Shown piece by piece: positions 1 through 9,216 of a DNA stretch of 64,000 bases. Each line of letters starts with the position of its first letter. Positions within the stretch are counted from its first letter, which is position 1. The stretch comes from a bacterium (GTDB taxonomy: Bacteria > SZUA-79 > Acidulodesulfobacterales > Acidulodesulfobacteraceae). The notes below the pieces were generated by a model. The model was not told where the DNA came from and made no database searches. It worked only from the letters and a program-made list of their open reading frames with translations. The stretch spans positions 1 through 64,000 of the forward strand of contig JAJYJI010000001.1 of assembly GCA_021789605.1 (NCBI GenBank). Reading direction: 5' to 3'. A program made the translations under genes and the position numbers.

Positions 1-1430
1 ATTATATAATCGAAAACTTTGGCGGAATTAGGCGGATATAGCGCCGCCCTCACGAAAGAACCGCCGTTTTTCAATAAATCGCCGCGCAAAAAATTAAGAA
101 CGCCGGTATAATTGTAAGTATTATAACCTATATCTCTTGCGTATTGATTTAAATGATATGCCTGCCGTACGGCAAGCTCTTCCCCCGACCACGCTATGCC
201 GAAAGAAGCCCCGATTTGAAACAAAACGTTGTATAAAGCGGACGCGTCGGGTATCTGTTCGAACTTGGCGGAATTTATGACCGTCATCATAACCGGAGCG
301 TTTATCAAGCCCACGCCTAATCCTCTTAAAAATTGGTTATATACTATAAAAGGTATAGATGTCTGCAAAGAAATGCTCCGCAGGTAAAAATTAGAGATTG
401 CGAATATAAACATGCCTGATAAAAGCAGATATTTAGGCCCGTATTTATCGGATATTTTGCCGGCGACCGGCGACGCGACGGCAACCGCGATAGCGAACGG
501 CGCCATTAAAAAACCTGCGTGCATTGCGTTATAATTAAGCACGTTTTCGATGAATATCGGCAAAAGAAACATGGTGCTGAAAATACCCCCGGCCCTTATC
601 ATGTTTACTATGTTTCCGGCGACGAAGTTTCTTGTTTTAAAAAGAGAATAGTCCATTAAATGTTTTCTGGAAAATATTTCGACGACGATAAAAAGTATAA
701 AGGAAGCTGCGCTTATTAGTTCGTTCAGGCGGATTGCGGCGGAATCCCATTCGAGCGTCTGCCCTTCGTTAAGCACATATAACAGCGTTCCGAGGCATAT
801 CGCTATAAGAATAAAACCGGCGAAGTCGAATTTTTTTACAAAGGGTTTCGACGGCGCGTCGTTTTCCAGTAAAATTAAAGTACCTAAAAAAAGGACGATG
901 CCTATCGGAACGTTAAAATAAAATATCATCCTCCAGTCCACGTAATCTACGAAATAACCGCCTATTATCGGTCCGAGGGCCGGGGCTACCATTATGCCTA
1001 TGGTCCAGATGCCCATAGCCGTCCCCCTTTCCTGCGCCTTAAAATATTTTGCGATAAGGTTGACGGATACAGGAATAAGACCCGCTCCTCCGACGGCCTG
1101 AATTATCCTGAATATTATCATTATCCTGTAAGTAGGGGCAAAACCGCAGAACGCGGAGCCTATCAGAAAAAATACTATGGATACCGCAAAAGGAATCTTA
1201 AGTCCGTATTTTTTGCTGGCAAAGCTCGTAAGGAGAATAATAATGGAGTAGGTTATAGTGTAGGCGATAATGACCCAGTCAATCGTTATAACGTTGACTC
1301 CGAAATGCGACATCATCTTGGGAAGGGCGACTATGACGATATTTATATCTAATATCGCCATAAAAGAAGCGGTAACGGCTATTGCCAGAACGAGCCATTT
1401 ATAAAGTCTGTGCTCCGCTATTTTATTCAT
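1..1430 (-). CDS. DHA2-family MFS multidrug transporter (EmrB/QacA-like), 3' end beyond window
   Basis: Minus-strand translation from ATG at 1430: MNKIAEHRLYKWLVLAIAVTASFMAILDINIVIVALPKM..., then GIWTIGIMVAPALGPIIGGYFVDYVDWRMIFYFNVPIG, typical DHA2/EmrB; open to window start. Confidence 0.9.
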   Translation of the reverse strand, partial: MNKIAEHRLYKWLVLAIAVTASFMAILDINIVIVALPKMMSHFGVNVITIDWVIIAYTITYSIIILLTSFASKKYGLKIPFAVSIVFFLIGSAFCGFAPTYRIMIIFRIIQAVGGAGLIPVSVNLIAKYFKAQERGTAMGIWTIGIMVAPALGPIIGGYFVDYVDWRMIFYFNVPIGIVLFLGTLILLENDAPSKPFVKKFDFAGFILIAICLGTLLYVLNEGQTLEWDSAAIRLNELISAASFILFIVVEIFSRKHLMDYSLFKTRNFVAGNIVNMIRAGGIFSTMFLLPIFIENVLNYNAMHAGFLMAPFAIAVAVASPVAGKISDKYGPKYLLLSGMFIFAISNFYLRSISLQTSIPFIVYNQFLRGLGVGLINAPVMMTVINSAKFEQIPDASALYNVLFQIGASFGIAWSGEELAVRQAYHLNQYARDIGYNTYNYTGVLNFLRGDLLKNGGSFVRAALYPPNSAKVFDYI

Positions 1431-1636
1431 TCAGTATTTATTCATTCAGTTAGTTAGTTTATCTAAAAATCAGTCATTGCGCGCTAAGAGGAGGGAGTCC
1501 AGCGAAGTTCGCAAATTCGGTCTTTTGTACCGGCGGCGATAGGCTGTTTAATCGCTTACCTTATCCTCCGCTATAAAAACCGTCGATTTTTATTAACCGG
1601 CGGCAAAGCTCTCCCGCAGCGAGGCATTAATTTATA

Positions 1637-2422
1637 TTATTCCACGAAGTTTTTTAACTTTCCGATATTTTCTATTTCTATTTCGAAAATATCGCCTTTA
1701 TTTAAACTTCCGACGCCCGAAGGGGTTCCCGTAGAAATTATATCGCCCGGGGAAAGCGTCATAATCCCAGAAATAAATTCTAATAATTCGTAAGGGTTAA
1801 AAATAAGGTTTGAAGTATTGGAAGACTGTTTTAATTCCCCGTTAAGATAGCCCCTTATTTGAAGATTGGACGGATTTTCTATTTCCGTTTCTATATAAGG
1901 GCCGACGGGCGCAAAGGTGTCGAATCCTTTGGCTCTGGTATATTGAATATCTTTTGACTGCAAATCTCTCGCCGTTACGTCGTTCAAACAGGTGTATCCG
2001 AATATATAATCCGCCGCATTTTGCTTCTTTACGTTTTTTGCGGTCTTGCCTATTACGGCCGCCAGTTCGGATTCGTAATCCACCCTTTTTGAGGCTTCCG
2101 GCCTGACTATGGTTCCCAGATGAGGAATAACGGCGGAGGACGGTTTTATAAAAAGCAGAGGCTCGTCGGGCAGTTTTTTCTGCATTTCGGCGGCATGGTC
2201 TTTATAATTTAATCCTACCGCAACGATTTTTGTCGGGCGGACGGGCGGCAAAAACTCTAGTTCGTCTAACTCGTACTGTCTTCCAGTATATTGATACCTT
2301 AAGTCCTCTTCAAAGCTAAATTTTTCTATAATATTAACAAAAGAGGCGTCTTTATCCGTAGAAAGCGTCCCGTAATATTCTCTCATTTCTCCGGTTTTAT
2401 GCCTGAATCTTCCGAATTTCAT
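1637..2422 (-). CDS. fumarylacetoacetate hydrolase family protein
   Basis: KIVAVGLNYKDHAAEM...FIKPSSAVI...VDYESELAAVIGK...STGTPSGVG motifs of the FAH family. Confidence 0.92.
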   Translation of the reverse strand: MKFGRFRHKTGEMREYYGTLSTDKDASFVNIIEKFSFEEDLRYQYTGRQYELDELEFLPPVRPTKIVAVGLNYKDHAAEMQKKLPDEPLLFIKPSSAVIPHLGTIVRPEASKRVDYESELAAVIGKTAKNVKKQNAADYIFGYTCLNDVTARDLQSKDIQYTRAKGFDTFAPVGPYIETEIENPSNLQIRGYLNGELKQSSNTSNLIFNPYELLEFISGIMTLSPGDIISTGTPSGVGSLNKGDIFEIEIENIGKLKNFVE

Positions 2423-2484
2423 TGATAGCCTCCTACGGAAATATATGGGTTATTTGCGTAAGCTCTTTAATCATAAAGCCGTGT

Positions 2485-3156
2485 TTATTCCACGGCATTA
2501 ATCTTATCGGATAAAAACTGCCGTATAGTTCCCGAAAAATATTCCGCAAGTTCTTTTTTGTTCATTTCATATATCGGTTTCAAAGCTGAATTTAATGCGT
2601 TTTCTTTTACGTTATCCATATCGATTAGTTTTTTAAAAAATAATTTATAATTAAAATCCTTGTCGTAATCTTTCGCTTTTTTTATAAGTTCATTCATTGA
2701 ATATTTTTTTAATAATGAGTATATATCATAATAATCCCTGAAAATATTTCTTTCTCCGATAGTTTCCATTTTCATTGGAATAACTATTTCTTCGGCCGCA
2801 ATATAAAAATTGTTTTTATATTTTATCCTGTCTTTTAATACGATATCTTTACCGGACGCAATAAAATCGACCTTTACGCCATCGACAAAATATATATTCA
2901 TTATAAAACCGACACGGGAATTTAAAAAATCGGCTTCTTTTACCGAGTGTTTTTTTTTAAAAGATTTCATGACTAAATTAATCGACCGATTAGGAAGCAT
3001 CTCGTCCGGGGTGAATAAATCTATATCTTCAGATAATCTATGATTTATGTAATAGCTTAAAGCACTCCCGCCGGCCATTACAAAGTCGTCTAATAGGGGT
3101 TCTTCGCTAAGTAAATCGATAACCTTTTCGGTTTTTTCCGTCCATAATATAGGCAT
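2485..3156 (-). CDS. nucleotidyl transferase AbiEii/AbiGii toxin family protein
   Basis: GGSALSYYINHRLSEDIDLF nucleotidyltransferase motif; later R-N-I-F-R-D-Y-Y-D-I-Y-S-L-L segment typical of AbiEii. Confidence 0.85.
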   Translation of the reverse strand: MPILWTEKTEKVIDLLSEEPLLDDFVMAGGSALSYYINHRLSEDIDLFTPDEMLPNRSINLVMKSFKKKHSVKEADFLNSRVGFIMNIYFVDGVKVDFIASGKDIVLKDRIKYKNNFYIAAEEIVIPMKMETIGERNIFRDYYDIYSLLKKYSMNELIKKAKDYDKDFNYKLFFKKLIDMDNVKENALNSALKPIYEMNKKELAEYFSGTIRQFLSDKINAVE

Positions 3157-3171
3157 AATGTTAATAATGTT

Positions 3172-3468
3172 TTAATTACGCAGATTATCCATAAACAATT
3201 CGGAAATCATATCTATGATTTTAATTAAATATTTATCTTTTTCATATAAACGGCTCTTGATTGCGGAATAAATTCCGTTGACCGTTTCCGCACCGAATAT
3301 TTTATACAGATTTAAAATTTCTTCAATATCCCCATATTCAAAAACCTTTAGCGCTACTTCCTCTAATGGCAAATAAACATTGTCGTAAGCGCTGTAACTC
3401 CACCAGTACTCTTTCGGAAAAGGCAGTTCGTCGAGATTCAGATATTTTTCATGACCGATACTAATCAT
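3172..3468 (-). CDS. hypothetical protein upstream of the AbiEii-like gene, possible antitoxin partner
   Basis: 98-aa ORF, same strand, 15 bp from the AbiEii-like gene; no recognisable HTH. Confidence 0.7.
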   Translation of the reverse strand: MISIGHEKYLNLDELPFPKEYWWSYSAYDNVYLPLEEVALKVFEYGDIEEILNLYKIFGAETVNGIYSAIKSRLYEKDKYLIKIIDMISELFMDNLRN

Positions 3469-3682
3469 ACTAATCAGTTTTTTTATTTATTATTCTTTAT
3501 TTATTATGTTATTGCATTTTATAAAATATTATACGGCAAGTTTAATTTATAATTATTATAGCAGAAATATTTAAGAAAATGAAATGAAACAAAAAAATAT
3601 CCGTATTGAAATTTTAGTCTTGACTTTTGGAAATAGTTTATTCATATGGGAACAAACGGCAAAAATTTTTAGTCTAATATAT

Positions 3683-3711
3683 TTGACTTGACCAACGACT
3701 TAGTCTATAAT
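3683..3711 (+). promoter_or_regulatory. predicted sigma70-type promoter of the Phd/PIN module
   Basis: TTGACT-17 nt-TATAAT about 50 bp upstream of the 3759 start. Confidence 0.6.
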
Positions 3712-3758
3712 GATAAACATCGGCAAATAAAAAATTTAAATGCGGTTTTAAATAAATT

Positions 3759-3992
3759 ATGAAAGAAATTAATATATACGAGGCAAAGACTAACCTTTCA
3801 AAAATCGTAAACGATGTTTTGGAAGGAGAAGAAGTAATAATCGGCAGAGCGGGATTGCCTTTAGTAAAAATCGTGCCTATCAGAGGTAAGAAAAAAAACC
3901 GAATATCCGGCTTATTTAAAAATGATATTGAATTCTCTAAAGATATCGATAAACCTCTTCCGGATAAAGTTATAAAAAATTTTTACAAATAA
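3759..3992 (+). CDS. Phd/YefM-type antitoxin
   Basis: MKEINIYEAKTNLSKIVNDVLEGEEVIIGRAGLPLVKIVPI, Phd/YefM signature. Confidence 0.92.
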   Translation: MKEINIYEAKTNLSKIVNDVLEGEEVIIGRAGLPLVKIVPIRGKKKNRISGLFKNDIEFSKDIDKPLPDKVIKNFYK

Positions 3993-3994
3993 TC

Positions 3995-4381
3995 ATGAAT
4001 TATATTATGGATACCCACGCATTTTTATGGTTTGCGACAGACGATATGAAATTATCGCCCGCCGCAAAAAAAATCATCGAAAACGGCAAAAACAATATAT
4101 ACTTAAGTTCCGCATCCGTTTGGGAATTAAGTATAAAAATAATTATAGGTAAATTAAAATTAAAAAAAGACCTGAATAAATTTATCGCGGAAAACATAGC
4201 CAGATACGGATATATTCCTATTCCAGTCACGATTCCGCATGCCCTTGCAATTGCGAAACTGCCGGAAATTCATAAAGACCCTTTCGACAGAATGTTAGTA
4301 GCTCAGGCATCAGTTGAAAAGATGAAGATAATTACGCCGGACTGTTATATAGGCAAATATAACGTAAAAACCGTTTGGTAA
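3995..4381 (+). CDS. PIN-domain toxin (VapC-like)
   Basis: MNYIMDTHAFLWFATDD...SSASVWELSIK...HKDPFDRMLVAQA...PIN acidic residues; immediately downstream of antitoxin. Confidence 0.93.
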   Translation: MNYIMDTHAFLWFATDDMKLSPAAKKIIENGKNNIYLSSASVWELSIKIIIGKLKLKKDLNKFIAENIARYGYIPIPVTIPHALAIAKLPEIHKDPFDRMLVAQASVEKMKIITPDCYIGKYNVKTVW

Positions 4382-4391
4382 CCGGATGTTT

Positions 4392-4410
4392 CCCAAAATT
4401 GCCGATAGAA
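4392..4410 (+). repeat. dispersed motif CCCAAAATTGCCGATAGAA
   Basis: Identical core to the inverted-repeat arms at 43123-43190. Confidence 0.7.
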
Positions 4411-4416
4411 ATATTT

Positions 4417-4558
4417 GGAATAATGGCATGAAATAATGGCATGAAATAATGGCATGGAATAATGGTGTCAGGAAATAATGGTGTCAGCAACTGTGTTATT
4501 TGTCAAGTAAAATATTTAAGAAATAATGGTGTTAAGAAATAATGGTGTCAGAATTATT
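4417..4558 (+). repeat. interspersed short repeats (A)AATAATGG(C/T)(A/G)T, about 7 copies
   Basis: Read directly: three copies ending GGCAT then four ending GGTGT(C/T)A. Confidence 0.85.
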
Positions 4559-4786
4559 TATTTTAATGGATAACGCAAGTAATGCAAAACAACTCGAAAT
4601 GCGGACAGAAGTAAGAGGATAAATAAATTCAGCATCTTTTACTTAATTTTACTTTTTTATATTTTAGTGGTATATTTAAAGTAAAAATTAATAGTATTTG
4701 TTTAATATAAAGCGAGCTATATATAAAGAAAATACAAGCGATTTTGAAACTACTGCGCTTTAATAAAAATTTATAAAGGTAAATTT

Positions 4787-4999
4787 ATGAATGAAATTAT
4801 ATTTATAGTCGAAGAAGACGTTGAATCTGGATATACCGCCAAAGCTCTTGGATATTCAATTTTTACGGAAGGCGAAACTATCGAGGAACTTAAAGAAAAT
4901 ATTAAAGATGCTTTAGAATGCCATTTCGAGGATAAATCCGATATTCCTCCTGTTGTAAGACTTCATCAGGTCAAAGAAGAACTCTTTGCATATGCCTAA
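4787..4999 (+). CDS. HicB-like antitoxin (DUF1902/HicB type)
   Basis: 70 aa, FIVEEDVESGYTAKALGYSIFTEGETIEELKENIKDALECHF; adjacent to HicA-like ORF. Confidence 0.87.
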   Translation: MNEIIFIVEEDVESGYTAKALGYSIFTEGETIEELKENIKDALECHFEDKSDIPPVVRLHQVKEELFAYA

Positions 5000-5240
5000 A
5001 ATCCCAAGAGATATTTCCGGACAGAAATTAGCACAACTATTGTTTCAATATGGTTATAAAATCGACTGGCAAAAAGGGAGTCATATAAGATTGACCGCTA
5101 AACGCAATAACCTCGAACATCATATAACTATACCGAATCACGATTTTATTAAAATCGGAACTCTTAATAATATTTTAAACAATGTTGCAAGTTTTATAAA
5201 TATTAATAAAAAGGATTTAATCGATAAATTATTTAGCTAA
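4986..5240 (+). CDS. HicA-like type II toxin
   Basis: KIPRDISGQKLAQLLFQYGYKIDWQKGSHIRLT...HHITIPNH...GTLNNIL; overlaps hicB by 14 bp. Confidence 0.9.
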   Translation: MHMPKIPRDISGQKLAQLLFQYGYKIDWQKGSHIRLTAKRNNLEHHITIPNHDFIKIGTLNNILNNVASFININKKDLIDKLFS

Positions 5241-5433
5241 ATTCTGCAAAAATCTTATTCTCGCCCATATAGCTTTTTTTATAGAGACAGCCGTTACTTT
5301 ATATTCGGGGGTTTCGGTAGACCAGTCCGCATATTCGCTGGTTAAAACGTTGGTTTTTAGTTCTGGAAAGCGAAAAGTAGTAGCAACCGCCTTTTTAATG
5401 CAAACTTTATTGACGAGATAATGGGATAGATTT
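5229..5433 (-). pseudogene. 3' relic of a molybdopterin oxidoreductase / formate dehydrogenase alpha subunit
   Basis: Minus translation ...NKVCIKKAVATTFRFPELKTNVLTSEYADWSTETPEYKVTAVSIKKAIWARIRFLQNLAK*; matches the C-terminal molybdopterin-dinucleotide binding region; upstream in-frame stop. Confidence 0.75.
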
Positions 5434-5521
5434 ATTTATTTTATTAGTAAAATAAATCTTGTATAATATACGTATTATCATTTAATAATATACATTTATT
5501 AAATATTAAGGGGATAATGTA

Positions 5522-6343
5522 ATGTCGAGGGTTATATTTTTGCGCCTGTTAATAGGAATATTCGGCATTTTGTTTATAGTTCTCACATTTTGGTTAGGCG
5601 CATATTTCCATTTAAACGTTTCCACAAAAATAGTGATCGTATTGGCTTTTGCATTAGCCGCTATTCTTGCGGAAATTGTAATAGCCATTGATAATCTGGA
5701 AAAAAGATTAAAGGCGGCTTTTCCGTCGCTGGAACTTCCCCTTAGGGAACAAATCGCTATTAATGAAACTATAATGCTGTATAACAGGCTTAAAAAGAAA
5801 AAATCGGATATTTCGACGCAAATAGCCCTGGAAGATTTTGAAAAAATTCATACCCTCTTAAAGCAGGCGGAAAAAGGCGGAGATTTTATTTTTCACGATA
5901 TTTACGCCGCTAAATTGATTGTATTGAAAGAATTAAAACCGGGGCAGTCGTTTAAGGTTGTAAGCAATTTTATAGAACCGTTTTATTGGGGATACGGCAA
6001 GGATGTGACCGAACATACGCAACAAAATTACAGGCAGGCAAAAAGAGGCGTTCATATCGAACGAATATTTCTTTTAAAGAATGAGGATGATTTCTCCAAA
6101 ATGAAAGAAATTATGGATGAACAGGTAAAAAACAATATCGATGTATTTTACGTTTTTCAAAACGAATTAGATAAAATGCTGCCGTACGCCAGTTTCGCAA
6201 TATGCGAAGAATTGTCGATAGGGATAATTTCACATAGAGAAGATTTATTGGGAAAGATTACCGTCACGTCTAATAACGAGATAATCACGGAACTTGCCTG
6301 GCAATTCGATATTATTAAAAAACAATCGAAGAAGTTAAATTAA
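5522..6343 (+). CDS. hypothetical membrane protein with two N-terminal TM segments and soluble C-terminal domain
   Basis: 273-aa ORF with RBS-like AAGGGGATAATGTAATG; hydrophobic N-terminus. Confidence 0.8.
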   Translation: MSRVIFLRLLIGIFGILFIVLTFWLGAYFHLNVSTKIVIVLAFALAAILAEIVIAIDNLEKRLKAAFPSLELPLREQIAINETIMLYNRLKKKKSDISTQIALEDFEKIHTLLKQAEKGGDFIFHDIYAAKLIVLKELKPGQSFKVVSNFIEPFYWGYGKDVTEHTQQNYRQAKRGVHIERIFLLKNEDDFSKMKEIMDEQVKNNIDVFYVFQNELDKMLPYASFAICEELSIGIISHREDLLGKITVTSNNEIITELAWQFDIIKKQSKKLN

Positions 6344-6454
6344 ATAAGGCAAATGCGTTTTCCATATATCTATGTATTCGTAAATGGTATTTTTTGAAAC
6401 GGCTAATCCCTTTTTTATAACTCACGGAAGAACTCGAATATATATATTTGAGTT

Positions 6455-6669
6455 CTAACCGAAATGCTCGGCAAGCAACATTTTAATTATCGCCTGCCTC
6501 GATATGCCTATCCGTTTTGCTCTTTATCCAAGGATTCGACAATCCAGACGGGAATGTCTATATTTATTCTTTTCAATCCAAGATTGGGCTTTCTAATATT
6601 TTTTAAATCTAAATAATCAATGACGGATTCGCCGTTATCGAATTTTTCATCAAATTTAGCCGCTTTCAT
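6455..6669 (-). pseudogene. frameshifted CopG/BrnA-like antitoxin
   Basis: MKAAKFDEKFDNGESVIDYLDLKNIRKPNLGLKRINIDIPVWIVESLDKEQNG* then RIGISRQAIIKMLLAEHFG* in the adjacent frame. Confidence 0.75.
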
Positions 6670-7049
6670 ATAAATTTGCATGAACTTTATAAGAAAAAGC
6701 TTTCTTATGTCGTCGCGCTTGATAAAAAAATAGGAGAGCAGGCTATAGATATAGTCGTAAATAATTTTACGGATAATAAATATATTTACGAAGTCGCAAA
6801 AAAAAACGGGGATTATGATAAAATAGCGATAATATCTATTTAGTACTTAATATATAATTATCCCCATTACAACAAGAAAAAGAAAATATATAAATATTTT
6901 ATGTTCATAGAATATTTAAATCATTTACCGTCCGTTTTCCTGTTTATTATAGAAGCATCGGCGCATTATTTTTATTGACATTTTGTCGTAAATTATATTA
7001 AATAAACAGTTAAATTAAATTTTTTACGTAAAAATCAGCCGGGGGCGAT

Positions 7050-7895
7050 ATGACGCATCTTTCCTTATTCCATGCTTTAATTCTTGCAGTTCTTCAGGGT
7101 ATTACCGAGCTGTTTCCGGTTTCGAGCCTTGCCCACGGGGTTATAGTTCCGGCTATTTTAGGATGGAAAATTAACAGGCGCGCGGAAGGTTTTTTGCCTT
7201 TCCTCGTGGTGCTTCATCTTGGAACGGCCGCCGCCCTCCTTATATATTTTTATAAAGACTGGCTCAAATTGTTTAAAGGCTTTTTTGCCGGCTTAAAAAG
7301 CAAAAACCTTAACATAAACGAGGATTCAAAAACATTATACCTGCTTGCGCTCGCCACTATACCCGCGGGGCTCATAGGGTTTCTGTTCGTCCATAAACTG
7401 AAAAAGCTCTTTGGCATTACGTCCGTAGCCGCCATCTTTCTTATGGTTAACGGGGTCATATTATATCTCGGCGAAAAGCGCAGAAGAAAACAGGGTATAG
7501 CAAAGATTTCCGATATGACCGTTACCGCCGCTATTATCATAGGCGTATTCCAGTCTTTTGCGTTAATTCCGGGCATATCCCGCTCGGCTATAACCATGGT
7601 CGCCGCCCTTTATCTCGGTTTTAAGCACGAATATGCCGCAAGATTTTCCTTCCTTCTGGCGACGCCTATTATTCTTGCCGCCGGACTTCTTGAGGTGCCG
7701 AAGATGCTTAAACTCCATATGCTTCATTTTACCGCCGTATCGGCGGCCAGCGGCTTGGTCGCCGGCATCGCCGCATATTTGAGCGTTTACGCCCTCATGA
7801 AATATTTTAACAAATATGAAATAAACGCCCTTTATCCCTTTGCTTTTTACTGCATAATTTTCGGCGCTTTCGTCCTTGCTTACGGGTTCGTTTAA
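7050..7895 (+). CDS. uppP: undecaprenyl-diphosphatase (UppP/BacA)
   Basis: VLQGITELFPVSSLAHG and PGISRSAITMVAALYLG motifs. Confidence 0.95.
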   Translation: MTHLSLFHALILAVLQGITELFPVSSLAHGVIVPAILGWKINRRAEGFLPFLVVLHLGTAAALLIYFYKDWLKLFKGFFAGLKSKNLNINEDSKTLYLLALATIPAGLIGFLFVHKLKKLFGITSVAAIFLMVNGVILYLGEKRRRKQGIAKISDMTVTAAIIIGVFQSFALIPGISRSAITMVAALYLGFKHEYAARFSFLLATPIILAAGLLEVPKMLKLHMLHFTAVSAASGLVAGIAAYLSVYALMKYFNKYEINALYPFAFYCIIFGAFVLAYGFV

Positions 7896-7964
7896 TTTAA
7901 ATAATTTTTTATTAACCTAAATTATTATCTTGATAAAATCAAATACGGCAAAAGGGTTGCAATA

Positions 7965-8040
7965 CGTTTGAAAACAAGATTCTAAATAGGGGTGCAATTC
8001 ATCCCCGACCTCGCGGACGGGGTCTTCTTGCAATTTTATG
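7965..8040 (-). mobile_element. orphan IS200/IS605-type right-end / omega-RNA-like hairpin
   Basis: Minus strand TTGCAAGAAGACCCCGTCCGCGAGGTCGGGGATGAATTGCACCCC, resembling IS605-family right ends; no TnpA/TnpB nearby. Confidence 0.5.
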
Positions 8041-8067
8041 ATAAATCGATAAATTAGAGATATAAAA

Positions 8068-8358
8068 ATGGAAACTGCGAAATTGTATTTTGAATGCGAG
8101 AATTGCGGGCAGCCGTTTGATATCGAAATAAACAGCGGCGATTTTAAATGCATTGAAGCCGGCGGCTCGCGGGCGGTTAGCGAGCAAATATATGAATTTA
8201 AAAGCGAATTTCATTGCTGCGGCAAAACCATCGAGCTCAGAATAGTTATACGGAAATATCCGGGAGGCGCGTATAAACGCCATGACGCATATCATAAAGG
8301 ACTTAGGAATTTAAGAACCGGCGATAATTTTATTAAAATTATAAATGAAGCGCGTTAA
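8068..8358 (+). CDS. hypothetical protein with CxxC zinc-ribbon-like start
   Basis: 96 aa; ECENCGQPFDIEI...FHCCGKTIEL. Confidence 0.6.
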   Translation: METAKLYFECENCGQPFDIEINSGDFKCIEAGGSRAVSEQIYEFKSEFHCCGKTIELRIVIRKYPGGAYKRHDAYHKGLRNLRTGDNFIKIINEAR

Positions 8359-8496
8359 ATGAAAATGCGGAAAATAGAATCATAGTCAGGGTTTGATGGA
8401 ACGGAAAACGGCTTTACCCGCGGACAAATTGTGGTATAATTATTATAACGAAAGATAAAATAATATATTTAACTTTTAATTTCAAGGAGGATTGCA

Positions 8497-9078
8497 ATGG
8501 AGCATAAATTGCCGGATTTGCCTTACGCCATAGATGCGCTTCAGCCGCATATTTCGCGCGAAACCTTAGAATATCATCACGGAAAGCATCACCAGGCATA
8601 CGTCAACAATCTGAATAACCTTATTAAAGGCACGGAATTTCAAGAGCAAAAATTAGAAGACATTATTAAAAAATCGTCCGGGGGAATTTTTAACAACGCC
8701 GCCCAGATATGGAACCATACTTTTTATTGGAACTGCCTTTCGCCGAAAGGCGGGGGCAACCCTTCCGGCAATCTCGCAAAGGCGATTGAATCAAAGTTCG
8801 GGTCGTTCGACGATTTTAAAAAACAGTTCAGCCAGACCGCCGCTACCCTATTTGGCTCCGGCTGGGCATGGCTCGTAAAAAATAACGACGGGTCTATCGA
8901 ACTTATGCAGACTGGCAACGCAGGCACTCCGATGACTTCCGGCAAGACCGCGATTTTCACCTGCGACGTATGGGAACATGCCTATTATATCGATTACCGC
9001 AATGCAAGGCCTGCTTACATAGAGCATTTCTGGAATTTGGCGAACTGGGAGTTTGCCGCCGCGAATTTCGGGGCGTGA
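8497..9078 (+). CDS. sodB: Fe/Mn superoxide dismutase
   Basis: [40 protein letters not shown]...[28 protein letters not shown]. Confidence 0.97.
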   Translation: MEHKLPDLPYAIDALQPHISRETLEYHHGKHHQAYVNNLNNLIKGTEFQEQKLEDIIKKSSGGIFNNAAQIWNHTFYWNCLSPKGGGNPSGNLAKAIESKFGSFDDFKKQFSQTAATLFGSGWAWLVKNNDGSIELMQTGNAGTPMTSGKTAIFTCDVWEHAYYIDYRNARPAYIEHFWNLANWEFAAANFGA

Positions 9079-9137
9079 TTAACCGTTTATTTATGACAAA
9101 AGAATGAAAAAACCGTAAAAAAACAATTTATTAAAAG

Positions 9138-9170
9138 AGCGTCTTATTTGCGGATAAGGCGCTTTTTTTT
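9138..9170 (+). terminator. intrinsic terminator after sodB
   Basis: AGCGTCTTAT-TTGCGG-ATAAGGCGCT followed by T run. Confidence 0.8.
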
Positions 9171-9216
9171 TAATTAATTTATCGCAATACTAAAAATATT
9201 CAGGAGCGGCGCAAAA

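Noticed and set aside
1441-1636. Intergenic region with CATTGCGCGC...GCGAGGCATT and short hairpins
   Set aside because: Considered as a riboswitch or MITE but no known class motif recognised; also only a weak inverted repeat.
7917-8295. Minus-strand ORFs of 78 and 98 aa
   Set aside because: They overlap the IS605-like hairpin and the opposite-strand CDS; composition looks non-coding.
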